Shown here: in pieces, positions 10,599-22,365 of the stretch
Layout of the letters: every line of letters begins with the position of its first letter
Position numbering within the stretch: position 1 is the stretch's first letter
NCBI GenBank assembly: GCA_028564705.1
Contig: JAPXFQ010002158.1
Location: forward strand, 1 to 64,000
Origin: Apricaphanius iberus
Taxonomy: Eukaryota; Chordata; Actinopteri; Cyprinodontiformes; Aphaniidae
Reading direction: 5' to 3'
DNA length: 64,000 bases
Position numbers and translations under genes: made by a program
Notes under the pieces: generated by a model
Seen by the model: the letters and a program-made list of their open reading frames with translations, nothing else
Told to the model about the DNA's origin: nothing
Database searches by the model: none

Positions 10599-11438
10599 GG
10601 GTGACTGTGGCTCAGTGGTCAGAGTAGTTGGCTTGCAATCGGAGTATCGTAGGTTCAATTCCAGCTTCCTCCAGTCACATGTCGATGTGCCCCTGGGCAA
10701 GGCACTTAACCCCAAATTCAACATAGTCCTACCGAGCCACGTTGGCTATCGTTGTATGAATCTGAGGCCATGTTCACACTAAGCCGGCTAATGCCTTAAA
10801 CGTATAATTATTTAGTCTACACCCCCCTATCGTCCACACTAACCCGGCGTCGTTTAAGGTCTGTGGCCGGATAACTATTAGCCGGGTAAGAGAGCCGTGT
10901 AAATCTTAATTCAACGGCTAAGCGAGCCAGTGTGGACAGCTTCCCCGGATAACGAAAGGAAGTGGCGTCAATGAATGCTGCGTCAATAACAATACGACAC
11001 TACAGACAAAGACAACAGCGAAGAGTAATAAATCGATCTCGTCGTCTGTCCACACCAAAAACTCTCTCTTCTTCTGAGCAGCTATGGTTGTCTTCGGTTA
11101 AGGGGACAAGCAGATATGTACTGTGCTGTAGAGCTTCTTGTATATATTATGTAGGCGCTGGCGTCACGTAGATTATACGCGTCTTCTCGCGCATGCCCAG
11201 TATTTGCACAGGTCGGTATGGGATTGCGAAATCATGGGAACTTAAACGGACCTTAAACGGGGCGTAAATGCTCGTGTGGAGTGGATAACATTAGGCGTAT
11301 AACTCCCCGTATAACCTTATCCGGCTTAGTGTGGACGTAGCCTGAGTATGAATGGGTGAATGTGGCTTCAATGTAAAGCGCTTTGAGTGGTCAGTATGAC
11401 TAGAAAAGCGCTATATAATTTCAGTCCATTTACCATTT
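10599..11438 (+). mobile_element. tRNA-headed SINE, copy 1, interrupted by a MITE
   Basis: The head carries an RNA polymerase III A box (TGGCTCAGTGG, 10608-10618) and a B-box-like GGTTCAATTCC. The body has CCCCTGGGCAAGGCACTTAA. The tail ends TAAAGCGCTTTGAGTGGTCAG and GAAAAGCGCTATATAA. Copy 2 at 31317-31575 has the same layout without interruption. Here the body is broken at 10765 by a 577-bp element and resumes at 11343-11345. It sits inside the 3' end of L2 copy A. Confidence 0.8.
10766..11342. mobile_element. 577-bp MITE (PIF/Harbinger-like) nested in a SINE
   Basis: The ends are imperfect inverted repeats: GGCCATGTTCACACTAAGCC on the left and, read inward from the right, GGCTACGTCCACACTAAGCC. 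TGA flanks both sides (10763-10765 and 11343-11345). Removing the element with one TGA restores a SINE sequence matching the uninterrupted copy. A 3-bp duplication and GG-starting ends suggest PIF/Harbinger. A 69-codon ORF inside (10962-11171) has no recognised domain. Confidence 0.75.
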
Positions 11439-11597
11439 AAACCTGTTATTTTTACTCATTTGTCCCTACGTTGTTGTATTTTCTTGATTATTTTCTTATT
11501 GTAACTGCTCATTTGTATTCTAATCATGTGTATTGAATTGCCCTGTGTTGAAAGTGTGCTATACAAATAAAATTGCCTTTCCTTCTTTGCCTCTTTT

Positions 11598-12330
11598 TTA
11601 TTCTTTGCATTTCTTTAGGATTTCGGGAGTATAGTATAGAAACACTTTGTCCCCCTCCCACATAAAGCCCTTTTGCTGCCAGGCTATTCTGATGAGTTCT
11701 TCCTTGCGCCCAAAAATGTGCAGCTTGATTGCAGTGGATCTAGGAGGGGAGTCCTTGGACGGTTGTGAGGCCAAAGCCCGGTGGGCTCTATTGATCTTCA
11801 ACTCAAATGACTGAGGTAGTTCCAATTTCTCCCTGAGGAGATTTTCGACGGCCATTGATTGAGCCTTTCCCTCCGCTCGTCCTTTACCCCGTGAACATTC
11901 TCCCTCCTCAAGTGGCCCTCCAAATCCGTCATTCTCATCTCTGCCTGCTTCTGGAGCTCTGTCAGCTCCAAAAGCCTCCTCCAGTTTCTGGGTATGCTCC
12001 TCCGTCTCTGCGATCCTTTTTTCGGCTTCGTCTATCCTATTGTTAGTTTTCTTGCTATCATCTTTGATTTCCTTTAAATTTTCAAGGTTCTCCCGGCGAA
12101 AATCCCTTAGCTCTTGTTTCAAAGTTTGCCTTGTAAGGAGGTCCTGGTGTTTCTTCTTCTTGGTTTGTCTATGCGAGTAACTTGATGTTCTCTCTGTAGC
12201 TTGTTGGCCCTGTTGGTTCTTCAGCCAGCTTGGCTAATTTGACTGCTAGCTTATATGGCTCATTTTCTTTTTCGTGATTCGGGTCTACTTTTTTACTTGA
12301 CTTTTGTTTTTATCATCGCCCTTAGTTCGT
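11598..12330 (-). pseudogene. L1-like ORF1 fragment
   Basis: The minus-strand frame from 12122 to 11598 begins with a coiled coil (EIKDDSKKTNNRIDEAEKRI). It then reads an L1 ORF1 core with ELKINRAHRALA and a C-terminal region, GRKEELIRIAWQQKGFMWEG. The part before 12122 (to about 12330) is still related but has several stops. The interval between coiled coil and core is low in similarity and probably frameshifted. The protein would bind LINE RNA. No ORF2 follows on this strand, so it is a truncated, dead copy. Confidence 0.65.
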
Positions 12331-12439
12331 AGCTTGCAAATGTACCTCACATCATCCGACACATAGATTTATAGGGCTCTCAATGCCGGGGAGCTTTTCC
12401 TTCTATGCTGCCACCATGATGGAGTCAAGTGGGAAGTCC

Positions 12440-13837
12440 TAATATCATTTTTATTGCACAACATAAGTACTTGATTGCCTATCAACCAGTAAGAATTTAA
12501 GCTCCCACAGACTTCTTGGTTCTTCTTTAAGAAGCTCTCCTGTTCTCCACTCATTACCTGTATTAACTGCACCTGTTTGAACTTGTTACCTGTATAAAAG
12601 ACACCTGTCCACATCTTCAAACAAACTCCTACCTCTCCACAATGGCCAAGACCAGAGAGGATATCAGGGTAAAATTGTAGACCTGTAAAAGACTGGGATG
12701 GGCTACAGGACAATAGGCAAGCAGCTTGGTGAGAAGGCAACAGCTATTGGTGTGAATAATTAGAAAATGGAAGAAGTTCAAGATGATGGTCAATCTCCCT
12801 TGGTCTGGAGCGCCATGCAAGATCTCTCCTGGCGGGGTATCAATGATCATGAGGACAGTGAGGGATGACCACAGAACTACGTGGCAAGACCTGGTCAACA
12901 ACTTGAACAGAGCTGGGATCACAGTTCCAAAGAAAACCATCAGTAACACACTCCGCCGTTATGGATTAAAATACTGCAGTGCATGCAAGGTCCCCCTGCT
13001 CAGGCCAGCACATGTCAAGGCCCATCTGAAGTTAGCCAATGGCCATCTGGATGATCCAGAGAAGGAATTGGATTAAGTCATGTGGTCTGATGAGACAAAA
13101 GCCACTCACCTTGTTTGGAAAAAGAAGGATGAGCACAACCCCAAAAACCCCATCCCAACTTTGAAGCATGGAGGTGGAATTATTATTTGAGGATGCTTTT
13201 CTGCAAAGGGAACGGGACGACTGCACTGTATTGAGGGGAGGATGGATGCGGCCCATGTATCGTGAGATCTTGGCCAACAATCTCCTTCCCTCAGTAAGAG
13301 CCTTGAAAATAGGTCGTGGCTGGATCTTCCAGCATGACAACGACCCAAAACACACAGCCAGGGCAACTAAGGAGTGGCCCCGTAGGAAGCATCTGAAGCT
13401 CCTGGACGGGCCTAGCCAGTCTCCAAACCTGAGTCCGATATAAAATCTTTGAAGAGACCTGAATGTCTGTGTTGCCCAGTGTCAGCCCCGAAACCTAAAC
13501 GCTCTGAAGAAAATCTGTATGGAGGAATGGGCCAAAATCCCTGCTGCAGTGTGTGCAAACCTGGTGAAGAACTACATAAAACGTCTGATCTCTATAATTG
13601 CAAACAAAGTTTTCGGTACCAAGTACTGAATTTTGTTTGTCTGGTGTATCAAACAATAAAGTTGTACATTATATTTTAAATTTATTAAAAATTATCCACC
13701 GTGATCTTTTTGCATTTTTGTTTTAGATTCTGTCCCTCACAGTTGAAAAGTAAATTTTATATAAATTATATACCTCTACATGCTTTGTAAGTGGGAAAAC
13801 ATCAGAAATCAGCAGTGTATAAAATACTTGTTATCCC
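12440..13837 (+). mobile_element. Tc1/mariner relic with broken transposase
   Basis: The leader before 12640 (AAGACACCTGTCCACATCTTC, then ATGGCCAAGACCAGAGAGGA) and the tail (AGATTCTGTCCCTCACAGTTGAA near 13728) are typical of fish Tc1 elements. Within it, 12783-13076 reads the bipartite DNA-binding region and start of the catalytic domain ([38 protein letters not shown]). Next come MWSDETK and GGGIII in shifting frames. [11 protein letters not shown] with its catalytic Asp lies in the frame of 13168-13443, and KSLKRP follows. At least four stops or frameshifts. Terminal repeats were not resolved. Confidence 0.75.
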
Positions 13838-13854
13838 ACACACACACACACACG

Positions 13855-14520
13855 TGACCACCTGTGTTTTTCACACATTTTCTGTGTATTTGGAACATTT
13901 TCATAGGAATAAAATGTGAAACCCAAGGACAATCCCATGTGAACTCATGGGACAACATGTATACCACATCTGAAAAACATTTTCCACATAAAAAAAAAAA
14001 GTGAAACAAAATATGTATGAAATCCATGTAAAACTAAACGTGTGAAGTCCATAGTTGCTACACTTGCCATGTACCCCATGGGATAAAAAGTGTTCCTGTG
14101 TGAAGAACATGTTCAAGCCCATGTGACTTTTTCAAAAGGGGGCTGTTGTGTAAATTTTATTTTCAATGACGATTCCTGTTACATGTTCATTGCTGGATCT
14201 ATGAAAAAACATCATAACATAAATTAAGTGTAATGTGGAATAAAATGTTACACCGATTTTTTATTTTAATCAAATATAAATACAAATACTTTTCCCTCCT
14301 CAACAAATACAAATACTGGTTTCTTTGCACACCCCTAATAGAGAGAATGTACTTTTTGTTTTTTAGTACTTTTAGTTTTAAAGTTTTAAAAATTCTTATT
14401 TGTGGAACTCACCATACATTTATACATTTTCTCAAATGCACCAAAGGTGTGTCATATAGTGCATATACCTGCAGATTTCTTTTTTACTTTTGAATTTATT
14501 TTAAATATCAGACAACTTAA
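13855..14520. other. Unassigned AT-rich sequence with CACATG-rich part
   Basis: A short CA repeat (about 13838-13853) is followed by 250 bases with many copies of CACATG/CATGTG words, perhaps an old palindromic MITE. I could not define ends. From 14130 to 14520 nothing recognisable. Confidence 0.35.
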
Positions 14521-14910
14521 CCTGCATCCGAATACCCCTACTATTACTTCTACATGGCAGGCGAAAAGCAGTAAGCGAGCTATGTAGTAAATCCGAATCT
14601 CTAGTATGGATTGGCGTAGTAGGCATAAAGTTCTCGGATGTGTACTACCGCCAAAGTGAAATCCGATGCACGATACACTATCCCACAATGCAGCGGAAGC
14701 CCCAAAATCATGGAAGAAGAGTGACATTGGCTACCGAGGACAGGACCACAGGCGACGTAATGTAATGTAAACATCCCGGTAAAATGGTGGAGCAGTACGT
14801 CTGATTTCATGCCTACTACTCGCTAGTTTGCTACGCAGTATTCACTGCATCAATGGGCAATTAGTAGCTACTATGTAGCATGTAGTAAATACTAAGGATT
14901 TGGATGCAGG
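14521..14910. mobile_element. 390-bp MITE-like palindromic element
   Basis: The left end CCTGCATCCGAATACC and the right end (read inward) CCTGCATCCAAATCC are inverted repeats. Inner parts rich in GTAGTA/TACTAC words are also partly complementary. Superfamily and target duplication were not resolved, although TTAA/TTAG flanks are suggestive. Confidence 0.55.
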
Positions 14911-15954
14911 GTTAGTTTTCTATTGGGTGAAATAAACCAAGAAATGTTTTGATTGGTCAGTAGATGTACTGTCACGAACAGCTGTGTAGTGTGCATTGAT
15001 GATGACTACTATGTCAAGTGTTAGTCATGTGACATGGTCTAATACACCAGTAAAACAGTGTTTTATTAGGCAAGGAAATTGTATTTGTATAGCACACTTT
15101 CAACACAAGGTGTTTTACATGATTAAAATTGGAACACAGCATAAATCAGTTTGATTATTAAAATACAACCCTTCATCATAAGTTGTATTACCTTTTCTGC
15201 CTTATTTTCTTTTGCATAGATTTTTCAATTTCAGGGTTTTGTAACCCTTCAAAGGAAGTATTAGGGCAATGTACACAAAATCCAGATTCAAAATAAACAA
15301 ACATAAATAAACAGATGACTTAAGCTGAAAAAACATGATTCTTGACCAATGTTCTCTCACGTATTCATTCAGGCGTGTCCATCTTTGAAGAATCATAGTG
15401 GTCTGGGCCTTTTGCCAAAGCCAATTTGCTACAGTTACCAAAACAAAACTGTTTATAAAAATATTTATTGGCTGAAATCTAATACCAACTTCCTCTCCAA
15501 GCTGGGATCTTAGATGTTCTGGCCCTCCCACATGACGTGAATGGTGCGTAAAACAGAACAGGTGCTGCAGGTGTTGAAGATCTGCACTGGACTGCCTCAC
15601 TTACTGAGCTCCTTTCAATGCGGGCACTGTTAAGTGAGTGCATGATTCCAGTGTTTTAGCTGCTCAACTGGGTGCTGCCCTAGGATGATTGCGCCAGCAG
15701 GATTTACTTAAGCATTTGAGCATGACAGCTTCTGGAATACCTCTCTTCATGGATAATGGGACATGGGTCATACCAGGGCTACAGTCATACCGGTCCCAGC
15801 AGCGCGGTTCCACCAAAGAGCTCAAATGGGCTGTGGATCAGAGCTTTTCCCAAACTGAATGCAGATGCTGCCATGGGCTGCATAAGATGAATGTCTTGCA
15901 ATACATTTACGTCTGTCTAACTTTTACAGACAAAATTTTTCTTTTAAGCCCAAA
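14911..15954. other. Unassigned sequence with a LINE-tail-like scrap
   Basis: The minus strand at about 15071-15110 resembles the AAGTGTGCTATACAAATA tail seen in the L2 copies. A 132-codon minus ORF at 15202-15600 and a 93-codon plus ORF at 15689-15970 have no domain I recognise. Nothing else stands out. Confidence 0.35.
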
Positions 15955-17060
15955 ATTGGTCATACTCTAGGTGGATTTTGATTCAGAAGGACTTTAATTT
16001 TATCAGGGTATTTGTTTCTGATAGGAAATTAGATATGCATTTCTGAACTTACCATGGAAACAATCTAAAATTGTGAAAAATGAAATTCTTTATTTTATTT
16101 AAAGTTATATTTACAAAATTATTTATACCACTCTGAATAATTAATGGATGAACATGTATTTACATTACAGTAGTCCAACCCTTCTTGTAATTGCTGACCA
16201 GCTGTCAGTGATGCCACAGTTACTTTGAAAAAGTAACCTGATTACTGGCTACTGATCACTCCTTCCAAAAGTAACTTAGTTACTTTACTGATCACTTTAT
16301 GTTAAAAGTAACTACATTAGATTACAAGTTACTTTATTAGTTACTTTCAGGAACTCTCAATAACACTCCTCACGGCCTCAACATAGAAACAATTAGGCTA
16401 CCAGGTTTGCCAATGCTCACTTTTTTGGAAGTGCATTTTAACACTAAGGCCATGAATGTACTTCATTTTAACCTCACATTGACACCAGATATATGAAGCA
16501 ACAAGCTGTGTCTTGTACACATACTTGCTTACTCACTGCACATACTACTGGAGAGTTCCACTAGGGGGCAGACTCAGAGTACAGATTACAGAACTCTCAG
16601 ATTTAGACCAAAACAAACACGCCGACCGTAAAGGAGCTAATCAACTGTTTCACAGAAAAAGACAGCAGCAGTGTTGATATGGTATGTAGGACCATATTTA
16701 CTGTTATTGTTGCTTGTTCCCCCAATGGTTTTGCCACCATGTACCAAATATATAGTTTTGCTTAAGAAAATTTCAAAAATTGTTACACAGTGGCTTAAAC
16801 AAGTAACTTTAATCTGATTACCTGTATGGAAATAGTAATGCTTTAGATTAGTCGTCACTGAATAACTGGTCATATTAGGAGTAATGCGCTACAAAAGAAC
16901 GCGTTACCAGCATCACTGCCAGCTGTTAACAGGTTTCTGCTCAGATTGTTTCCAATTTGTCTTTGGTGATAATCTTCAAGTCTTTGAGTTTACAGAGCTT
17001 CGCTCAATTACTCTAAACTTTAGATCTAATTCAAGACCTTTGCTGCGGCTCTTCATGCCA
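15955..17060 (-). mobile_element. Probable Tc1-like 3' fragment, split by a hAT-type MITE
   Basis: The minus-strand sequence across 17060-16927 and 16205-15955 reads like the C-terminal end and 3' untranslated part of a fish Tc1 element: CAGCTGGTCAGCAATTACAAG, then GGGTTGGACTACTG, then TTTCCATGGTAAGTTCAGAA. No ORF survives. The two halves join cleanly once the 713-bp insertion at 16206-16918 is removed. The family call rests on remembered word patterns, so moderate at best. Confidence 0.45.
16206..16918. mobile_element. 713-bp hAT-type nonautonomous element with perfect 8-bp TSD
   Basis: The ends are CAGTGATGC and its reverse complement GCATCACTG. Just inside are GTTACTTT-type words and their complements, a pattern common in fish hAT MITEs. 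The 8-bp direct repeat CCAGCTGT flanks both sides (16198-16205 and 16919-16926), as expected for hAT. There is no coding capacity inside. Confidence 0.85.
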
Positions 17061-18479
17061 ATAATATTATTCAAGATGGAAAAAAAAAATATGGTGGTAT
17101 AAATCAAATATTATTTTGATCTAAATCTGCCAAGGGTAAGAAAATGTTTAGGCCTTACCTGTAAGTACACCTAAAACAACCAGAATTTCTAAGAAAGAAT
17201 GTACAAGAATACTTTTGTTAGATTTTGTTGGATTCATCAAGGGACAGAATTGGTGGATTTTCAGTAGAGAATGAAAGTGATTGATCAGATACATTACTTG
17301 ACATACAGTGTTTTAAAGACGTGCTCAGTAACTTTGAGGATATTTGTCCTCTATCACCCTCTTAAGGCTTGCAGGATAATGTCACTGTCATAAAACCACA
17401 TCTCTATGGCATCTGAAGAGGCCAGTGTAGTAATGGTTTTACAAGCTGACTAGGCAAAACAACAAAACTAATGGTGGGCATATCTTATTTTTTTAAAAAT
17501 CTAGATTAATCTCGCTGTAATCTTGGAGTTAATCTAAATTAAAATGGTTCTTTTTATTTCTGCCAAAGGCATTCAGGATACGTGAGCAACCCAAAAAATG
17601 ACTAAAAGTAAGTCTATGAGAATAGGTTTCTCAAGCCAGGTGGCACATTAGATACTGTAGGCGTTACCATGTTACCATGGCACACTGCTAAAGTAGAAAT
17701 CCCAGCGCCACGCCTACAAAATGCAAACCTGCCAACCTGTAGGTTACATAGTTTGCATAGCAAGTACGTAATTTAACATCTACGTACGCTGGTACGACTC
17801 ACCCTCTGCGACAAAAAAGCTGTGGACATGTGAGCTCTGTGCTAGATGTGCAGTACACATTTCTGAATAAAGCAGTTTCAGCCCATTATTGTACAAAAGC
17901 TGAGAATGATAAGTCTACCGAATGTAGCTTCCGTGGCACCACTCCTGCTTACCTCCATCCTCCATTCTTCACTCACAGCACCTGGCGCAAAAAGTTTTGT
18001 GTGTCACGGACTTGCTGCATCTTAAAAATACATTTTCCCTTTAGCAAACGACATTGCTGCATCTATGTCAAGGCATCACGTTTGATGTGGCAGTTTCACA
18101 TTTGGCATATATGCAGGTCCGAAGACTCGTTCTCACCCCAAACAGTGCAATTTGGCTAGGTATACATTTGCGCTAAAATATCAAGGTGAAAGTAATTAAA
18201 GCTTGCATAATATAGACCCAGCTCCCAACGTAACTTTGAGAATAAATTAACAGCGATATTTTTGTATCGCCCGACAAGAGTATCACGTTACCGCAGCACG
18301 CTAACGCAAATAACGGCCAACCCCCTAAACAAAACACACCAAACTAATTGCATGTCAGTTGATAAACTGTCAGTTTTCCTGACACTGTATGACATCATCA
18401 TGCCCTACCAAACATAAGAACCCCGGAACAAGCATTTATTACTTACCAATCCAGTAGCCTGAGAAAATGGAGTGACACT
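17061..18479. other. Unassigned sequence
   Basis: Around 17490-17545 there are CTAGATTAATCTCG-type words that recall another fish hAT MITE, but no ends could be matched. Short ORFs such as 17830-18159 have no recognised domain. Confidence 0.35.
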
Positions 18480-18753
18480 GGTGGACATTGTGAGTATTGC
18501 GACATTTGCTGCGTCACTTCTTGTTGTCACTGCTTAGCTCCTCGGAACTGCTTGGTGTTTGGTGCTCAGATTATCTTCGATTTATAAATTTTTCTTTGTG
18601 TGAGGTCTTTCTACGTTATTTTAAAACACAAGCACACTACTACACTTATTTCCAGGTGGTGTACTTTACGTTTTGGGAACCCTTTCTGTTTCACATGGTT
18701 GTTCTCGGTGTGCTAAGATCTCGCTAGCTCGTTAGCTTAGCTTCGTAGCAGTT

Positions 18754-19645
18754 ATGGCAACTTCTCTTCCGTCTAGTTCTCTTACTCCCTCTGTGACTCC
18801 TCTCTCCTGTTCTCTGTGTCAGATGTTTAGTTCCCCCCCCCCCTCCTCATTTTGTGATAATGGTAAGTGTAATAAATGTAGCATTTACATAGCTTTGAAG
18901 GTGAGGGTTTCAGAGTTGGAGGCCCAGCTCCGGGATGTTGAGAATACAGTAAATAGTTTGGGCCCGTTAGCCAGCGCAGAGCAAACAAGGATAGAATCAC
19001 GTAGCGGTCCTCCAACAGAACCCACGCAGCTGGGATCTCAGGCTAACTGGGTGACTGTACATAGAAAGCATAGTTCCCAGACCAAAAGGGTACCACCAAC
19101 CTGTTCGCGTTTCTAACAGATTTTCCGCACTCAGTGACGCACCAACTGAGAAACAGACTCTGGTAATTGGCAGTTCCATAGTCCGAAACATGGCATTAGA
19201 GACACCATCAACCATAGTCAAATGTTTTGCGCTGACCAGAACAGGCGACCTAAAATTCCACCTGAAACTGCCGGCTAAGGATAAGCGTAAATACAGTAAG
19301 ATTGTTATTCACGCTGGCGGTAATGACACCCAGTTACGCCAATTGGAGGTCACTAAAATTAGTGTTGCGTCGGTGTGTAAGTTTGCTAAAAAGATGACGG
19401 ACTGTGTAATCTTTTCTGGTTCCCTGCCCGATCGGACCAGTGATGAAATGTTTAGGCGAATGCTGTCATTTCATCGATGGTTGTCTGAGTGGTGTCCAGC
19501 AAACAACGTGGGCTACATTGATAATTGGAAAACTTTTGGTGAAAAAACTGGTCTGATCCAGAGAGACTGCGTCCATCCCACTTTTGATGGAGCAGCTCGT
19601 CTTTGTAGGACTCTGGACAGATTTATTAGTCCTTCAAAACACTGA
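18754..19645 (+). pseudogene. L2-type ORF1 with SGNH/GDSL esterase-like domain, frameshifted
   Basis: The first frame (18754-19116) begins MATSLPSSS, has a Cys-rich segment (CSLCQMF, CDNGKCNKCS) and a short coiled coil (VRVSELEAQLRDVENTV). After a frameshift near 19110, a second frame to 19645 reads a hydrolase fold: LVIGSSIVRN (nucleophile block with Ser), IHAGGNDT (Gly/Asn block) and DCVHPTFDG (Asp/His pair). Esterase-bearing ORF1 proteins are known in CR1/L2 LINEs, where the role is thought to be RNA or membrane association. The catalytic triad residues are still present despite the frameshift. Confidence 0.75.
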
Positions 19646-19839
19646 CAAACCACGGTCCAGACCAGGAAGCAGAGTCGTAGTTTAAACCACCTCTCTGCAA
19701 CTTCTGTACTGTTACCCACTCAATACCTCATTGAGACAGTGTCTTGCCCATGGCCAAATCAAATAGACTAAAAGTTAACCTGACAAAAGCAAACTATGAA
19801 AATCTCATTCAAATAATTACAACTCAGGCAAACAAGGAA

Positions 19840-20519
19840 ATAGGGCAATTAGATGTCGTTTACTAAACATAAGATCCCTCTCCTCAAAGACTTTATTAGT
19901 AAATGACATGATATGTGATAATAAAATTGATCTTTTTTGCCTATCAGAAACCTGGTTGCAGCAGGAGGATGTTGTAATCATACATTTGATCAACTTTATC
20001 AATTATCAAAATGTTCACATTCCTAGAAGTACTGGGCGAGGAGGAAGAGTTGCAACCATCTTTCATTCAGATTTGCAAATTTGCCCTAGATCAATTATTA
20101 ACTACAGCTTTTTTGAATATCTAACCCTTAGTTTTCCTCATCCAAGATGAAAAACATTAAAACCACTTTTGTTTGTGGTTTTGTATCGCCCACCAGGCCC
20201 TTACTCTCAATTCTTGGACCAGATCTCAGATTTTTTATCTGATTTAGTTTTAAACACTGATCAGGTAATTATAGTAGGGGATTTTAATATCCACGTGGAC
20301 ATTGAAAGTGATAGCCTAACTGCAACCTTTAATATTATCTTAGACTCAATTGGCTTTACTCAGAAAATGAAGGGACCCACACACTCTGGTCAAAACAATT
20401 TAGACGTACTGACATACGGCATTGATTGGGATGAACTAATAGTCCTCCCACATAACCCAGTCCTATCTGACCATTTTTTGATAATCTTTGAATTTACTTT
20501 ACAACGTTCCAAAATCTGA
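19840..20519 (+). pseudogene. L2-type ORF2 AP endonuclease domain, broken
   Basis: Two adjacent frames (19908-20150, 20169-20519) carry the endonuclease: [11 protein letters not shown] (catalytic Glu), FHSDLQI, VVLYRPPGPYSQF, VIIVGDFNIHVD and LSDHFLI (the Asp-His end block). A stop near 20148 separates the halves. The enzyme would nick target DNA for target-primed reverse transcription. The next 600 bases are the decayed link to the reverse transcriptase. Confidence 0.8.
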
Positions 20520-21854
20520 AAGAAAATGTCATTACAGTAGAACTTTATCAGACAATACAAAGTTTTAAAGAATCTGTTCCATTCTTGCTTCCCTTTGTGT
20601 CTCAGAATACCACAGTAATTGTAACACTAACCCTTCAGAAATTGATGGTCTGGTTCAAAGTATTACTTCCTCACTGCGTTTGGCACTAGACAGTGTAGCC
20701 CCCTTAAAAAAGAAGATAACCAGCCATAGGAGGTTGGCTCCCCGGTTTAGTGCAGAGTTGTATACTTTAAAGCAGAACACTAGGAAACTGGAAAGAAAAT
20801 GGGGCCCTACGCACCTGATTCCTATCTAACTGGAAAAATGGTCTACTACTTTATAAAAAAAAAATTATTCCCCCTTCTCTCAGTAGTGATGACTTTATGG
20901 GATTCTTTATAATTAAAATAAATCTATTAAAAATAAAATCATTGGCATTCTCCCAAATATGATTAACTTCTCTTTCAGTAAATGAGGCAGTATCAGAGAG
21001 AACTTTAGAACCATGTCTATGTCTGTACCGTTTTGATTCTGTTGAACTTTTGGAATTATCACAAATATTAGCTTCATCTAAACCCTCAACTTGTATGTTA
21101 GACCCAATACCAACCAAATTATTTAAGGAGGTGTTCCCTCTGGTTACTGGCCCTGTTCTAGACATGATGAATCTATCTATAATAAATGGATATGTGCCTC
21201 ATTAATTTAAGGTTGCTGTAATTAAACCTTTACTTAAGAAACCCTCCCTGGATCAAGATGATTTAGTTAACTACAAACCTCTTTGATACAATGACAGCTC
21301 CTATGAAGAGAACATAAAAACAGATATCTACAGATCTATATCTAACCTTCCATTCTTATCCAATTTTCTTGTGAAAATAGTTGCTAATCAAGTACAGTAT
21401 GTGAGCATCTAAACAACAACGACCTGTTTTTAGAATTTCAGTCAGGTTTTAGAGCTCATCATAGCACTGAAACAGCACTGGTGAAAGTTACTAATGATAT
21501 TCTAATGGCTTCAGATAATGGATTTGTGACTGTTCTGGGGTCTCATTGATAAAACATTGCGTAGAATCCCTACTAAAAGTGTACGTACGACCAAATAAAA
21601 TAAGTTTGCGTACGCCAAAAAGATTTCTGATTTATAAAACCATGCCTACGCACAGGTGTAAGCAATTTCCCCTATATAAATCGCAGTCTTCTTGGAAGTT
21701 TGCGCATGTGAATTTAGCTCATATCCCGCCCTGAACACGCCAAAATCAGGCTATAAAAGGTCAATGCAAAGCAGGACATAATTATTAATGCATATGAAGA
21801 AGAGGGGAAATATGGCAACAACAAAAGAAAAACAAGAAGAGAAACTTTACGGAG

Positions 21855-22175
21855 ATGTTGATTGGAGTGCTAGTGGGTGAAGTTGAGGCTAGAAGAGACA
21901 TTTTATTTGGTGGACAGAGCAGCGGTGTCACAAATAAAAGGAAGAACTGCGAGTGGCAGCATGTGGCTTCTGCAGTGCAGACTGTCTGTGCAACTGACAG
22001 CACGGTACCGGAAATAAATAAAATAAAGTGGTCGGACCTCAAGGTTGAGAAAAAAAAAAAAAACTTGCCTCTTGCCTCTCACCGCCAGAGGGGGTACGTG
22101 TACACCCGAGCTGACACCACATTTCAGCATATTTTAAAGAGACAGACTAATATGCCTTGTCTTTTCAGCTCTTAG
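21855..22175 (+). pseudogene. Harbinger Myb/SANT-like DNA-binding protein, fragment
   Basis: The frame reads VGEVEARRDILFGGQSSG, NKRKNCEWQHVASAV and KIKWSDLKVEKKK, the trihelix/Myb-like domain that accompanies Harbinger nucleases and helps bring the nuclease to the terminal repeats and the nucleus. The expected N-terminal lead (MATTKEKQEEK near 21812) is in another frame. The stop at 22173-22175 comes soon after the domain. Confidence 0.6.
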
Positions 22176-22365
22176 GTGGCGAGGATTAGGAGGCTGAGGA
22201 AGATGAGGTTGCCCAGCTGCCCCCAGCACCAGTGCTGCTGTCGGTGCCCGTGGCGCATCCAGCAGTGGTCGGGTTCTGACTGAAGCTGTGATGCAGACAC
22301 AGAGAGACACCATCAGCGCCATCAATTCTGTGACAAACAAGTTAAAGGAAATAGAGTGTGCTGTG

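Larger units (their letters stand above)
9449..11585 (+). mobile_element. L2/CR1-group LINE, truncated and decayed (copy A), split by a SINE
   Basis: The LINE sequence runs 9449-10598 and resumes at 11439-11585. It starts in the reverse transcriptase (SGFCRYHRTEAAL), then shows GVPRGSILGPLLF and YADDIQIY, then the thumb and C-terminal region (HLRNISRI, KLIHVFICSHLGYCNS), and ends FRLAYE at 10518. A piece of roughly 60-70 residues is missing near 10275, where GLPK jumps to NGLKPEYIRDLL. Several frameshifts and stops separate the blocks. The 3' tail ends GTGTGCTATACAAATAAAATTG, and the same tail recurs at 63075-63255. The interval 10599-11438 is a SINE that carries a MITE. No activity is possible. 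Confidence 0.75.

Noticed and set aside
10601..10680. tRNA gene
   Set aside because: A and B boxes are present but the sequence continues into a SINE body and tail shared by three copies, and no proper tRNA cloverleaf is maintained.
13870..14130. CACATG/CATGTG-rich stretch as a transposon
   Set aside because: No consistent terminal repeats or target duplication could be defined.
15202..15600. 132-codon minus ORF as a possible LINE C-terminus
   Set aside because: No motif could be matched with confidence; left as unassigned.
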